Assembly: GCF_040958695.1 (NCBI RefSeq)
Contig: NZ_CP162599.1
Span: 1,894,001-1,958,000 of the forward strand
DNA from: Ornithinibacillus sp. 4-3
Lineage (GTDB): Bacteria; Bacillota; Bacilli; Bacillales; Amphibacillaceae
DNA length: 64,000 nucleotides
Direction: 5' to 3'
Shown: positions 36,448-45,658 of the stretch, in pieces
Layout: each line of letters opens with the position of its first letter
Position numbering within the stretch: position 1 is the stretch's first letter
The notes under the pieces: model-generated
Told to the model about the DNA's origin: nothing
Databases searched by the model: none
What the model saw: only the letters and a program-made list of their open reading frames with translations
Translations under genes and position numbers: made by a program

Positions 36448-37647
36448 TTATGCATAGGAATGAAGTCCGGCTAATACAAGGTTTACAACAATTAGGTTGA
36501 ACATAATGATTGCAAAACCTATTACTGCTAACCATGCTGATTTTTCACCATGCCATCCGCGTGATAGACGCAAATGAAGAATTGCAGCATAGAAAAACCA
36601 TGTAACCAATGCCCAAACTTCTTTTGGATCCCATCCCCAGAAACGATCCCAAGCGATTTGAGCCCAAATCGCAGCAAAGATAAGTCCACCTAACGTAAAT
36701 AACGGGAATCCAATTGCAATAGCACGATATGTAATTTCATCCAATAAATCTGGCTTTGTTTTCATCAGATGCGGCTGTATTGCTGCTCCTATACGTTTTC
36801 TTAAAATGAGTCTAGTTAAAATGTAAAAAATACTTCCAGCTATGATCGACCAAATTAATGTATTAAATTTAGTTGGAGCATCTTTCCCTTGCATCCATGA
36901 TGGCGTACTAATAATTCCATCTAGCTTACCTTCAGTTAACAAAGTTCCATCTGCTGGTCCAGCAATGGCGGGTAGATTATATTCCATCATCACCGTTCTT
37001 TCCTGGCCAAGCTCCATAACGTCTACTTCAAAGACTGCTTGATAATCCATAATTTTAAATGTTGTTGTCATTACAATAAAGCCAACAAAAACAAATAATG
37101 TAAATAAAATTGTCTCTAACCAAAATGTTTTTTTACTACGAACTGATTGATCAATTTGGCGGATTAAATAAATTAATCCTGCGACAAAACTAATCCCTAG
37201 AATCCCTTGAGATAGAGAAACCGTTGATACGTGAATTGGTAACCATGGACTCTGTAATGATGGAACCAATGGTGATATCTCTCTTGGGAACATACTTGCA
37301 TATGCGATAATAATTAATGCAATTGGTAATGCAAATAATCCTAGTACATTCAAACGATAAATAAAGTAGATTACAATAAACGCAAGTACAATACTCATCC
37401 CTAAGAATGTCATAAATTCAAACATATTACTTATTGGTGCATGTCCACTTACTATCCAGCGTGTAACAAAATAACCGATTTGAGAGGCCAATCCAATAAT
37501 GGTTAGCCAAATAGCAATCGTACCAGTTAGGCTCTTCTTCTTGTTTGTTTCTTTATCCTTAAATGATAATCCAAACATGATTGTTGCAATAGAATAAAGA
37601 CCAAATGCAGAATATAAAAATATTGCACTCAATGTTACTAAAGTCAT
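36448..37647 (-). CDS. resC: Cytochrome c biogenesis protein ResC (CcsA type)
   Basis: ResC with ResB forms the system II complex that moves heme across the membrane and attaches it to c-type apocytochromes. The 399-residue protein has about eight membrane segments and the tryptophan-rich heme-handling motif AWDRFWGWDPKEVWALVTW, with flanking conserved histidines (HVSTVSLSQG and HLRLSRGWHG). AGGAGGGATT precedes the ATG. It follows resB by 24 bp. Confidence 0.95.
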   Translation of the reverse strand: MTLVTLSAIFLYSAFGLYSIATIMFGLSFKDKETNKKKSLTGTIAIWLTIIGLASQIGYFVTRWIVSGHAPISNMFEFMTFLGMSIVLAFIVIYFIYRLNVLGLFALPIALIIIAYASMFPREISPLVPSLQSPWLPIHVSTVSLSQGILGISFVAGLIYLIRQIDQSVRSKKTFWLETILFTLFVFVGFIVMTTTFKIMDYQAVFEVDVMELGQERTVMMEYNLPAIAGPADGTLLTEGKLDGIISTPSWMQGKDAPTKFNTLIWSIIAGSIFYILTRLILRKRIGAAIQPHLMKTKPDLLDEITYRAIAIGFPLFTLGGLIFAAIWAQIAWDRFWGWDPKEVWALVTWFFYAAILHLRLSRGWHGEKSAWLAVIGFAIIMFNLIVVNLVLAGLHSYA

Positions 37648-37671
37648 ATAATCCCTCCTATGGAATAGATT

Positions 37672-39321
37672 TTAAATTTCCTCATCTTCATCTTCGTCTT
37701 GTTGGTCGATTACCATTTTCAGATCTGTGTCTTTAAGAGCGGTTTCTATATCACGTTTGATACCAAACCAGTTTTTATTTGTATGTGCAGCAATAAGCAC
37801 ATCATTGTTTTTAGGATGGATCCAGACTCTTCGATGTTGCCAATACATGCCTTGAATAACTCCAATCATAAAGATTGCTGCTCCAATTCCAAAAAGTGGC
37901 AATGTATAATCTTTTCTTACCGTTAATCCACTTACATTATGTGTTTCAAAATCCACAATACCTAGTTTGTATTGGTTTTCACCTGTAGCATCAATGTTCT
38001 TACCAATTCCTATAAAGCTAACTTCTGATGTCTCTAAATCTGGTGCATTTACCCTTATTACAAAAGCTGGGTTTCTTGGAAAATTAGTCTCTGAACGTGG
38101 TTCACCATCATCTAGTACATAATCAGGGAAATATTGAGCAACTTCAATTTCAATCCCATCTTCTAGTTCATACGTACGCTCTGGAGACGTTAAATCAATT
38201 GTAAATGTATCAATTGCTGTCTCTGCTTCATCATCTGTACGATATAATTTAAACGACATATTAGAGAACTCATTTAATTGATAACCTTGTTGATAAAGTG
38301 TAAATCCATCAAATTTTAATGGATGATTCATTCGTATTTCATCTTCTATAAATGGTTCAAGTGTCGGTTCGCCAGACTCTTCCCCAGTAACCTTTGAGAT
38401 GATTACATCTGTTTGGAAATTACTAGGAACCATCTCATTCTGTTTTTCTAGTGCATCCCTAAAACGCTCATCATTTTCTGGATCATATGTTTCTAAAATA
38501 AAATTTTTATTTTCAATAAAATATTGATTGTCAGTTCCCGGGATAACTACTTGTTGCCCTTCTCGTACCCACACATATTCATCTAAAAACATAAAGGATG
38601 TCATGCGTAACATTGCAGCGAGCAAGATAATAATTAATCCAATATGGTTCACATATGGACCCCATCTAGAAAAACGCCCTTTTTCTGCTAACACATGTCC
38701 ATCTTCTGTATGGATGCGATAACGCGCTTTCTTTAATCCATTCACAAATTTATTAATATCTTCTTTTGATGCGTCTTTTGTTTCACTAAAATATCTTTGA
38801 CGATTAACAAATGTTTCGTGACGCTTAGGCTTTTGAAGCTTTAATGCACGATGTAACGGTACTACACGGTCGATACTACAAATTACTAATGACACACCTA
38901 TTAGTGCAATCAATAGCATGTACCACCATGAGCTATATAAATTATGAAAACCTAATTGATAATAAATTTTCCCAGGCAAACCAAATTGAGCTTCATAATA
39001 AATAGCAGGATCTCGAGTTACTGCATTTACTGGAATATACATCTCTTGCGGATAAATAGTACCTAATGCTGATGCAATCAACGCAATAACAATAAGCCAT
39101 ACTCCCACTTTTACAGAAGAGAAAAAATTCCATGTTTTATCAATGATGGATTGATTATATGTTTGTGAACGTCTTGCACTTCCATCGTAGCGCATGTTTA
39201 ATAATTTTTTCTTATTATTTTTATCTAAATGTTGATTTTCTTCGATCGGTTTACCACACGATTCACAAAGAACCGTACCTTCCGGATTAACGTGCCCACA
39301 TTCACATTTTATTTTATTCAA
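37672..39321 (-). CDS. resB: Cytochrome c biogenesis protein ResB
   Basis: ResB is the partner of ResC in cytochrome c heme ligation. The 549-residue protein has an N-terminal zinc-ribbon-like motif (CECGHVNPEGTVLCESCGKP), four membrane segments (about residues 72-90, 132-152, 224-242 and 476-494) and a large extracellular domain between the third and fourth. The zinc ribbon is, from memory, shared with the B. subtilis protein. It lies in the resA-resB-resC operon, 31 bp after resA. Confidence 0.94.
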   Translation of the reverse strand: MNKIKCECGHVNPEGTVLCESCGKPIEENQHLDKNNKKKLLNMRYDGSARRSQTYNQSIIDKTWNFFSSVKVGVWLIVIALIASALGTIYPQEMYIPVNAVTRDPAIYYEAQFGLPGKIYYQLGFHNLYSSWWYMLLIALIGVSLVICSIDRVVPLHRALKLQKPKRHETFVNRQRYFSETKDASKEDINKFVNGLKKARYRIHTEDGHVLAEKGRFSRWGPYVNHIGLIIILLAAMLRMTSFMFLDEYVWVREGQQVVIPGTDNQYFIENKNFILETYDPENDERFRDALEKQNEMVPSNFQTDVIISKVTGEESGEPTLEPFIEDEIRMNHPLKFDGFTLYQQGYQLNEFSNMSFKLYRTDDEAETAIDTFTIDLTSPERTYELEDGIEIEVAQYFPDYVLDDGEPRSETNFPRNPAFVIRVNAPDLETSEVSFIGIGKNIDATGENQYKLGIVDFETHNVSGLTVRKDYTLPLFGIGAAIFMIGVIQGMYWQHRRVWIHPKNNDVLIAAHTNKNWFGIKRDIETALKDTDLKMVIDQQDEDEDEEI

Positions 39322-39352
39322 ATTAATCCCTCACAATTATCATATGTTAACG

Positions 39353-39928
39353 CTAACTTTCTGGCATAATTTCTTGGAAATATCCTTCAAGCCTGTCTAA
39401 CGTTAGTGCACCATCAATTTTTTCAACGATTTTTCCTTCTGGATCTATAAAGAACGTACTCGGAATAGGTCCTACTTTATATAGATCTCTTGAAGTTCCT
39501 TTTTGGTCATGAGGTATCGGGAATGTTAAATCATATTTATCAATAAAATTATTCACGACTAATTCTGTTGTATCCAGACTTACAGCAATGATTTCAATAC
39601 CTTTGTCTTTGTATTCTGGATATAGTTCTTGCATATAAGGCATTTCTGCTTCACATGGCTTACAGAAAGTTGCCCAGAAATTCAACATAATACCTTTTCC
39701 TTTAAAGTCACTTAAACGAACCTGCTCTAATTCATTATTTTCATTAATTTGTTGTAATGTAAAATCAGGAGCTTGATCTCCGACCTTATAGATAGTGTTA
39801 TCTTTTTTTGAATTGGAAACTAAAGCGAATACTACCGCTGCAACCAATATGCCTAAAATAATGATACGGAATATATATCTTTTTTGAATTTTTTTCTTTT
39901 TAGTCTCTCTAACATCATCTAAATTCAA
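39353..39928 (-). CDS. resA: Thiol-disulfide oxidoreductase ResA
   Basis: ResA reduces apocytochrome c cysteines on the outer face of the membrane before heme attachment. The 191-residue protein has one N-terminal membrane anchor (YIFRIIILGILVAAVVFAL) and a thioredoxin-like domain with NFWATFCKPCEAEMP, whose CKPC pair is the redox centre, and GPIPSTFFID with the cis-proline. TTG at 39928 is the best start because GGAGGTGA is seven bases upstream; a GTG at 39937 lies inside that site. First gene of resA-resB-resC. Confidence 0.94.
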   Translation of the reverse strand: MNLDDVRETKKKKIQKRYIFRIIILGILVAAVVFALVSNSKKDNTIYKVGDQAPDFTLQQINENNELEQVRLSDFKGKGIMLNFWATFCKPCEAEMPYMQELYPEYKDKGIEIIAVSLDTTELVVNNFIDKYDLTFPIPHDQKGTSRDLYKVGPIPSTFFIDPEGKIVEKIDGALTLDRLEGYFQEIMPES

Positions 39929-39980
39929 ATAAGTCACCTCCAGTTTTGATTATAGCATTAATTGATTATGGAAGATTTGA

Positions 39981-40724
39981 CTATTTATCAACATTTTCGA
40001 GTATTAATTTATTCATTGTTTTCTTCTCCTGCAATGTTAAAGGTCGAGATTGTCCAGGATTTAAGCCATCTAATGTTAAAGGTCCATATTTTTCTCTCTT
40101 TAATTTTAAAACAGGAAATCCGATATGTTCCATCATTCTGCGTATATGTCTGTTTTTTCCTTCTGTTAAAGTAATTTCAAGAAGCATTGTTTTTTTACGT
40201 TTATCTGTAGTCATAACTTTATACTTCTTCGCTTTGAGCAAATCTTTATCTACTTTAACTCCTTTAATCATCATGTTTAATTGTTCTTTGCTAGGAATAC
40301 CCTTTATTTTTGTTACATATACCTTTTCCATCTGATGTTTTGGATGCATAAGCTGATTAGCAAACTCACCATCATTTGTAAGTAATAGCAACCCTGTCGT
40401 TTGATAATCAAGCCTACCAATTGGAAAAATACGTTCACTGACTCCAGGAAGTAAATCTGTCACAACTTCTCTTCCTTTATCATCAGATACAGCCGATATT
40501 ACTCCTCTCGGTTTATGTAGGATGAAATAAACTTGCTTTTCTTTTTCAATAGGTATTCCATTTACTTCTATAACATCTTTACGTGAAACTTTTGTTCCGA
40601 GTTCTTTAACCACTGTAGAATTTACTTTTACTTTTCCTTCTAAAATTAATTGTTCTGCTTTTCTTCTTGAGGTAATTCCACTATGGGCAATTACTTTTTG
40701 TAATCTTTCACCTTGATTTGTCAT
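39981..40724 (-). CDS. rluB: 23S rRNA pseudouridine synthase RluB
   Basis: It converts uridine 2605 (E. coli numbering) of 23S rRNA to pseudouridine. The 247-residue protein starts with an S4 RNA-binding domain (RLQKVIAHSGITSRRKAEQL) and continues with the pseudouridylate-synthase catalytic motif PIGRLDYQTTGLLLLTNDGE containing the catalytic Asp, then EGKNRHIRRMMEHIG. It precedes the res operon as in B. subtilis, where spmA and spmB are next upstream; here they are missing. Confidence 0.95.
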   Translation of the reverse strand: MTNQGERLQKVIAHSGITSRRKAEQLILEGKVKVNSTVVKELGTKVSRKDVIEVNGIPIEKEKQVYFILHKPRGVISAVSDDKGREVVTDLLPGVSERIFPIGRLDYQTTGLLLLTNDGEFANQLMHPKHQMEKVYVTKIKGIPSKEQLNMMIKGVKVDKDLLKAKKYKVMTTDKRKKTMLLEITLTEGKNRHIRRMMEHIGFPVLKLKREKYGPLTLDGLNPGQSRPLTLQEKKTMNKLILENVDK

Positions 40725-41221
40725 GATATCCGCCTTCTAGATCAATATTTATCATTATGTCATGTTCCACTATAATGCTGCCAATGAAAATACAAGGCAA
40801 CAAATTCATAATGATGCTAAAAGTTATTATATCAGTGAAATTAGAATGTAGTCCAACCTTTGGCACATATCAGCATTTTTTTATTATATTTCCATTCAGA
40901 AGGCCCCACTTCAAAGAACGAGAATAGCCCAGTAAATAAGTGGGGGTAGTTCAATATATTTGAATAATCAATTATGTCGATAAGTTTCAAAAATCGCTTT
41001 TTACAGAATCAAGATAAGAAAATCACTTGGTCTTTAAAACACTAGTGTTCTTGCCAAGAGGATGTCCGCTTCAGGAAGTCAACTCCAGCGGGAAAAGCTT
41101 CAGCCTTCTTGGAAGAAGATGCGATTCTTCCAAGAAGGCTGAACTCAAGTTCACGAAAATTGGACTGTATTGCTGGAACGTCTATCTCCAGTACCTTTAT
41201 ACTTTCTTATCCATATCAAAA
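40725..41221. other. Intergenic region with repeat-like sequence between dacB and rluB
   Basis: This gap of about 500 bp occupies the place where B. subtilis has spmA and spmB. No gene could be supported. Part of it (about 41040-41200) is unlike the surroundings, with words such as GGAAGTCAACTCCAGCGGGA seen in dispersed Bacillaceae repeats, and contains the long perfect inverted repeat listed separately. The rluB promoter should lie just upstream of 40724. Confidence 0.5.
41099..41143. repeat. Perfect 19-bp inverted repeat
   Basis: TTCAGCCTTCTTGGAAGAA and its exact reverse complement flank a 7-base loop. The hairpin is GC-richer than the neighbourhood and is not followed by a T run on either strand, so it is not a standard terminator. 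It could be a mobile or structured repeat core. Confidence 0.8.
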
Positions 41222-41263
41222 AAGCAGATAAAGAAATGTAAAAAAACAATTCTTTACCTGCTT
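41222..41263 (-). terminator. Terminator overlapping the dacB stop
   Basis: AAGCAGGTAAAGAA pairs with TTCTTTATCTGCTT, then TTTT on the minus strand. One stem arm includes the dacB stop codon. Confidence 0.75.
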
Positions 41264-42174
41264 ATATGGAATGTATTAAATTGATTCATGCCAAGTATTT
41301 TCGTTAGTGTATAGGTTAAATAAGTAAGGACATTCTTTGGATCATTTTCTTCATGGGTAGTCTGAATAGCTGAAGTCGTTGAAGAGTTTTGTTGAAATCC
41401 CCATTCAAACATTGCTTTATGATCTTCCCAATCATTTGGTGCATTTAAAGTGACAGCAATTAAATATCGATCATCTTTATTTGCTGTCGTAACCAAGGTT
41501 CGTCCAGCATTTTTAGTATATCCTGTTTTACCCCCAGTACAATATGAATAAAGATCAGTTAATAAACGATTTTTATTCTTCCATAAATACGTTCTATTAT
41601 CAGATTGATAATTTTTTGTGCCCGATATTTCTTGAAACTTCTTATTATTCATTGCATATTTCATCAGGAGTGCCATATCATAAGCAGTGGAATAATGATC
41701 TTCGTCATGTAAGCCATGTGGATTTGTAAAATGAGAGTTCGTCATTCCTAGCCATTTTGCTTTTTCATTCATTAAAAACACAAAACCTTCTTCACTTCCT
41801 CCAATATGCTCACTAATTGCTATAGCAGCATCATTGCCTGATCGTAACAATAATCCATAAAGTAAATCCTCTAATGTCATCACTTCATCCTGCTCCAAGT
41901 AGATAGACGAACCTTCCACAAGTGTTGCTAATTCACTTGTTTCTATTTCATCTGAAAGAACTCCAAGCTCAATAGCAATAATGGCAGTCATAATTTTAGT
42001 AATACTTGCAATGGAGGTTTGTTCATCCCCGTTTACTTCGTATAATACTTCTCCTGTTTCTTGATCCATTAATATAGCGTTTTGAGCAGACACATATGGC
42101 TCTGCTGCGAGCACGCTAGGAGGCTTAATGATTATTAGCACACTCATTAGTAGCAAGATTTTCGTTAATCGCAT
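41254..42174 (-). CDS. dacB: D-alanyl-D-alanine carboxypeptidase, DacB type
   Basis: It trims the terminal D-alanine from peptidoglycan stem peptides; DacB controls cross-linking of spore cortex in B. subtilis. The 306-residue precursor has a signal peptide (ILLLMSVLIIIKPPSVLA then AEP), the penicillin-binding SITK tetrad, RSGND (SxN) and GGKTGYT (KTG). ATG at 42174 follows GGAGGTTTC. It is clearly shorter than B. subtilis DacB (about 380), apparently lacking the C-terminal beta-rich domain. Location between scpB and rluB supports DacB. Confidence 0.85.
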   Translation of the reverse strand: MRLTKILLLMSVLIIIKPPSVLAAEPYVSAQNAILMDQETGEVLYEVNGDEQTSIASITKIMTAIIAIELGVLSDEIETSELATLVEGSSIYLEQDEVMTLEDLLYGLLLRSGNDAAIAISEHIGGSEEGFVFLMNEKAKWLGMTNSHFTNPHGLHDEDHYSTAYDMALLMKYAMNNKKFQEISGTKNYQSDNRTYLWKNKNRLLTDLYSYCTGGKTGYTKNAGRTLVTTANKDDRYLIAVTLNAPNDWEDHKAMFEWGFQQNSSTTSAIQTTHEENDPKNVLTYLTYTLTKILGMNQFNTFHISR

Positions 42175-42250
42175 GAAAGAAACCTCCATAAATAGTATCT
42201 ATATAATATATGTGGTAGTAAAACAGAATATACCCATGTTGAAATAAAGA

Positions 42251-42291
42251 AAAGCCAAGCTAGTTGAAAAGAAATCAACAAACTTGGCTTT
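42251..42291 (-). terminator. Intrinsic terminator after scpB
   Basis: AAAGCCAAG pairs with CTTGGCTTT, with further imperfect pairing inside, followed by TCTTTATTT on the minus strand. Confidence 0.8.
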
Positions 42292-42303
42292 CTATACATT
42301 TTA

Positions 42304-42894
42304 TTATTTTGGTTGTTGCATATCTTCATAACGATCAAAAAACAAATCTGCTTCTTCCACAATATCTTCTAATTCAATATTGTCATTAAGATTTGGTAAT
42401 TCTTCAATAGAAGTAAGTCCAAAGTAAGTTAAAAAGTCTTTACTTGTGCCGAATAATACAGGTCTACCAACTGTTTCCTTTCTTCCTACTTCTTCGATTA
42501 ATTGTCTTGCGAGCAAGGTTTGAACTGGTCTGTCGCTATTCACACCTCTTACTTCTTCAATTTCTGTCCGAGTGATTGGCTGCTGATAAGCAATAATTGC
42601 TAACGTTTCAAGGGCTGCCTGTGATAGACGAGTATTAGTTGGTGTAGAAAATAAACGTTTGATATAAATGCTGTGGTCTGTCTTAGTAGTCAAATGATAA
42701 ATTTGATTAGATTTCATAATTACTAGTCCTCGATGGGATTGAGCATAGCTTTTTTGCAATTCTTCAACGGCATGTTCAATAGACCATATTGGTACTTCTA
42801 TGATTTTAGAAAGCTGATGAAGGCTTAAACCCTCTTCCCCACTTACAAATAGTAGTCCTTCTATGACTCCCATTAATTCTTCATTATTCATCAT
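42304..42894 (-). CDS. scpB: Segregation and condensation protein ScpB
   Basis: ScpB joins ScpA and SMC in the condensin complex that organises and segregates the chromosome. The 196-residue protein has the tandem winged-helix pattern of the family, with EGLLFVSGEEGLSLHQLSK at the start and IAYQQPITRTEIEEVRGVNS followed by GRPVLFGTSKDFLTYFGL. It is downstream of scpA by 62 bp in the same direction, the conserved order. Confidence 0.95.
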   Translation of the reverse strand: MMNNEELMGVIEGLLFVSGEEGLSLHQLSKIIEVPIWSIEHAVEELQKSYAQSHRGLVIMKSNQIYHLTTKTDHSIYIKRLFSTPTNTRLSQAALETLAIIAYQQPITRTEIEEVRGVNSDRPVQTLLARQLIEEVGRKETVGRPVLFGTSKDFLTYFGLTSIEELPNLNDNIELEDIVEEADLFFDRYEDMQQPK

Positions 42895-42956
42895 CTATCC
42901 TCCCAACCTAAAACCCTTTCTTACCCTCAGATCACATTAACTTAGCTCACGGAAAA

Positions 42957-43691
42957 TTACTCTGATTCATGATAATAAATATAAAGTGAACTAAAGGATG
43001 TATCCTGCTTACAAGTTATTTGCTTTTTTTTCATTAATTCCAAAAGAGCAATAAATGTAATGACAATATGCGATTTGGATTCATAAGAAAATAATTCATC
43101 AAATATAATTCCTTGTTTTTCTCTTTTCACTCGATCGATAATTTCTCCCATACGTTGATCCAATGGGATATCAATACGAGTAATTCTTGTTTCCATTGGT
43201 TCTTTCCATTTTTTTCGCTTTAACATTTTATTTAATGCATAGAGCATATCAAAAACAGACATTTCAGACTTTGTAACTTCAGGTTTTGTATCGATATGAT
43301 CAAAAGAAACATTCCCTCTTGTAAATAAGGGCTTTGCTTCTATTTCAATTTCCTTCAATTGGTTAGCAGCTTCTTTATATTTGCGATATTCGATCAATCG
43401 CTGCATTAAATCTTCTCGAGGGTCTTCTTCATACTCATCCAAATCTTCTATTTCTGGTTTAGGCAAAAGCATTTTACTTTTTAATTCAAGTAATGTTGCA
43501 GCCATCACAAGATATTCACTGGCAATATTTAGTTCCAATTGCTGCATTGTATGAATATACTCCATATATTGCTGCGAAATTTTAGCCACAGGAATATCGT
43601 ATATATCAATTTCAAATCGATTGACGAGATGTAGTAATAAATCAAGTGGTCCTTGAAATTGTTCTATTTGTACTTGATATGTTTGATTCAC
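42957..43691 (-). CDS. scpA: Segregation and condensation protein ScpA
   Basis: ScpA is the kleisin that bridges SMC heads in the condensin complex. The 244-residue protein has the signature QIEQFQGPLDLLLHLVNR and EIDIYDIPVAKISQQY, then LAASEYLVMAATLLELKSKM-like residues and a C-terminal winged helix. GTG at 43691 is the likely start: it follows GGACAGGG and puts the family N-terminus in place, while a longer frame to 43754 would add about 21 unrelated residues. The two Scp genes form one unit. Confidence 0.93.
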   Translation of the reverse strand: MNQTYQVQIEQFQGPLDLLLHLVNRFEIDIYDIPVAKISQQYMEYIHTMQQLELNIASEYLVMAATLLELKSKMLLPKPEIEDLDEYEEDPREDLMQRLIEYRKYKEAANQLKEIEIEAKPLFTRGNVSFDHIDTKPEVTKSEMSVFDMLYALNKMLKRKKWKEPMETRITRIDIPLDQRMGEIIDRVKREKQGIIFDELFSYESKSHIVITFIALLELMKKKQITCKQDTSFSSLYIYYHESE

Positions 43692-43855
43692 TATACCCTG
43701 TCCTTCCGCTATCTGGTTATCATTATGTATACTGTAATGCCCATGAAAAAGCAATACTAATGTTTATATTCTTTCGCCTACACAATTAAATATAGAGTTT
43801 CATACGTTATTATGGCAAGGAATATTATTATTAACATTTAAAAGGAGGACTTTTT

Positions 43856-43939
43856 ATGAGTGGAAATTACGGCGGTGGTTTTGCGTTAATCGTTGTGCTA
43901 TTTATCTTACTTATCATTGTTGGAGCTGCTTGGTTTTAA
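43856..43939 (+). CDS. Tiny YjcZ-family sporulation-type membrane protein
   Basis: A 27-residue frame starts at an ATG that follows a perfect AAAGGAGG site; it reads a short glycine-rich head (MSGNYGGGFALI) and one hydrophobic segment ending GAAWF. This is the pattern of the YjcZ/SscA family of very small spore-associated membrane peptides. It is on the plus strand between scpA and ribT, so it is transcribed alone. The strong ribosome binding site and family pattern make it credible despite its length. Confidence 0.85.
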   Translation: MSGNYGGGFALIVVLFILLIIVGAAWF

Positions 43940-44055
43940 AATGGCATAAATTACCCATCCTCTAACTTTGATACTTTCAAGATTAGGAAGCCTTCGTGAA
44001 TAAAGCATTTAATCTACTAGAAACTCTAAAATCAGTGATTATAAGCCAAAATGAA

Positions 44056-44091
44056 ATGCGAACAATACGATTGTTGAAGTATTGTTCGCAT
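44056..44091. terminator. Bidirectional terminator between yjcZ-like gene and ribT
   Basis: A perfect 13-bp stem ATGCGAACAATAC/GTATTGTTCGCAT with a 10-base loop lies between the converging small gene and ribT. T-rich sequence follows on the plus strand (TTTTGG), and the minus-strand side has a weaker one. Confidence 0.75.
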
Positions 44092-44126
44092 TTTGGTTTA
44101 AACTTATATGCTTTATCTCAGTTTTC

Positions 44127-44495
44127 TTATTCCGCATCTTGTTTTTTCCCATTGAAACATGCTTCAACATAATTTTTTACTAACTCTGCAGCTGATATTG
44201 TGTAGTTTTCTTCGTATTGTCTTTTAATTTCATTTAACATTTTCTTACCAATTCCCATATTTCGATGTGAAGGATTTACAGAAATATGTTGAATAATAAC
44301 TTCCCCATCAACAATCTTTAATCCAATGGCACCAAGAATATCTTCTTCTTTCCATAAATATAAATGCCAATCTGAATTTGTCTCATACTCTTTCATCGTA
44401 TGCTGTAAGAGCTTCACATCTTTCTTCTCAGCAGGCATAAAGGAAAGTAATCCCATTGCAATTTTTTCAAAATTTTTCTTGTAAATAATTAACAT
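44127..44495 (-). CDS. ribT: RibT-like GNAT acetyltransferase
   Basis: The 122-residue GNAT protein starts MLIIYKKNFEKIAMGLLSFM, as in RibT, and carries the acetyl-CoA-binding pattern IQHISVNPSHRNMGIGKKML. RibT ends the riboflavin operon in B. subtilis, but its substrate is not settled. ATG at 44495 follows GAGGGA. Here ribD-ribE-ribBA-ribH are not upstream; a small protease gene occupies that place, so ribT has become separated from the riboflavin genes. Confidence 0.85.
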   Translation of the reverse strand: MLIIYKKNFEKIAMGLLSFMPAEKKDVKLLQHTMKEYETNSDWHLYLWKEEDILGAIGLKIVDGEVIIQHISVNPSHRNMGIGKKMLNEIKRQYEENYTISAAELVKNYVEACFNGKKQDAE

Positions 44496-44654
44496 ACAGA
44501 AATCCCTCATTAATTTTAAACTTCTTCTTTATGATTTGTCATTCACATAATACTTATAAGTATAGAAATCTTTACAGTAAAAAACGATACATTTTATAGC
44601 AATATCTCCTATAGCAAAGGATCTTTCCCTTAAGATAATCTGTTAGCCATATTT

Positions 44655-45119
44655 TTAAGGTTTCTTCCTTATTGCGGAAGAGATTTCTTTTAGAATCGTA
44701 TAACCATCTGATTGCTTACCTAATAATGTAAAAGGTATTAAATTAATGATCGCTAACCACAGATTAAATAGCACTAAAATAAATAAATACTCATTTTGAA
44801 CTTGCACATATAAAAAGTATATGAGACAAGCTATGATTAAATTACAAAATGGTCCAAAAATGGAAATAAGAATTTTCTCTTTTACATGATAGGGTTTATT
44901 TCGTTCACTACTTGCAAACCCACCGATAAAATAAATAGGATGCAGTGTCAAACGAAAACCCTGTAATCTAAAAGTATAACTTAAATTCCCACAGCCTAAT
45001 GATAAATGAATTTTATCTGCACGGACAAGTTTTGCTCCAATGGCATGCCCTGTTTCATGAAAAAGCGTGCCAATTGGAGCAACTATAAGGACGATATATA
45101 TAATAATAAATATATCCAT
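44655..45119 (-). CDS. Small M50-like (site-2 type) membrane metalloprotease
   Basis: The 154-residue protein is hydrophobic, with about four membrane segments. It has FHETGHAIGA, where HExxH at residues 21-25 is the zinc-binding and catalytic motif, and a later FNLWLAIINLIPF followed by SDGYTIL that could supply the third ligand in the manner of M50 proteases. Proteases of this family cut membrane-anchored regulators or act on peptides; no substrate is suggested here. It lies between ppiB and ribT, where B. subtilis has the rib operon. I do not recognise a named orthologue. Confidence 0.8.
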   Translation of the reverse strand: MDIFIIIYIVLIVAPIGTLFHETGHAIGAKLVRADKIHLSLGCGNLSYTFRLQGFRLTLHPIYFIGGFASSERNKPYHVKEKILISIFGPFCNLIIACLIYFLYVQVQNEYLFILVLFNLWLAIINLIPFTLLGKQSDGYTILKEISSAIRKKP

Positions 45120-45145
45120 CAAGAATTCTCTGTAGTAAAGTACAA

Positions 45146-45583
45146 TTACTCAGTAACTACACGAATTTCAGCAATAGCATCACCGTTACTCATTGCTTTT
45201 GCTTGTTCAAGTCCAGATGTAACTTGACCAAATACAGTATGAACACCATCTAAATGCGGCTGTGATTCATGTACGATAAAGAATTGACAGCTTCCTGTAT
45301 CACGACCAGCATGTGCCATAGATAAAGAACCAGGAACGTGTTGATGCGGGTTTCCTTCTGTTTCACATTTAATTGTTTTTCCAGAAGATCCTGTACCATT
45401 TCCAATCGGGCAGCCTCCTTGGCTCACAAAACCTGGAATAACACGGTGAAATGTTAAATCATCATAAAATTTATCATTTGCTAATTGCTCAAAGTTTTCC
45501 ACTGTAATTGGTGCTTCATTTGGAAATAAATCAAACTCGATTTTATCGCCATTTTTCATTAAAATATATCCTTTTTTACTCAT
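45146..45583 (-). CDS. ppiB: Peptidyl-prolyl cis-trans isomerase B (cyclophilin)
   Basis: The 145-residue cyclophilin speeds proline isomerisation during protein folding in the cytoplasm. Motifs are [15 protein letters not shown], with the active-site Arg, [16 protein letters not shown] and [12 protein letters not shown]. No signal peptide is visible. It lies upstream of the M50-like gene and downstream of lysA in the same direction, as in B. subtilis (lysA-ppiB). Confidence 0.96.
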   Translation of the reverse strand: MSKKGYILMKNGDKIEFDLFPNEAPITVENFEQLANDKFYDDLTFHRVIPGFVSQGGCPIGNGTGSSGKTIKCETEGNPHQHVPGSLSMAHAGRDTGSCQFFIVHESQPHLDGVHTVFGQVTSGLEQAKAMSNGDAIAEIRVVTE

Positions 45584-45658
45584 TATGCTTCCCCTTTGTT
45601 AAAAATATTATTAGCTTTCGAAAATCTATATTACCATTTAATAGAAGGTTTTTAAAGT

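Noticed and set aside
39946..40335. 129-codon plus-strand frame opposite rluB
   Set aside because: It is antisense to a well-conserved gene, with a composition typical of a shadow frame.
41027..41284. 85-codon plus-strand frame
   Set aside because: It crosses the perfect inverted repeat and the dacB terminator and has no family resemblance or ribosome binding site.
42957..43754. Long start for scpA
   Set aside because: The extra N-terminal residues are absent from ScpA proteins; GTG at 43691 has a suitable ribosome binding site.
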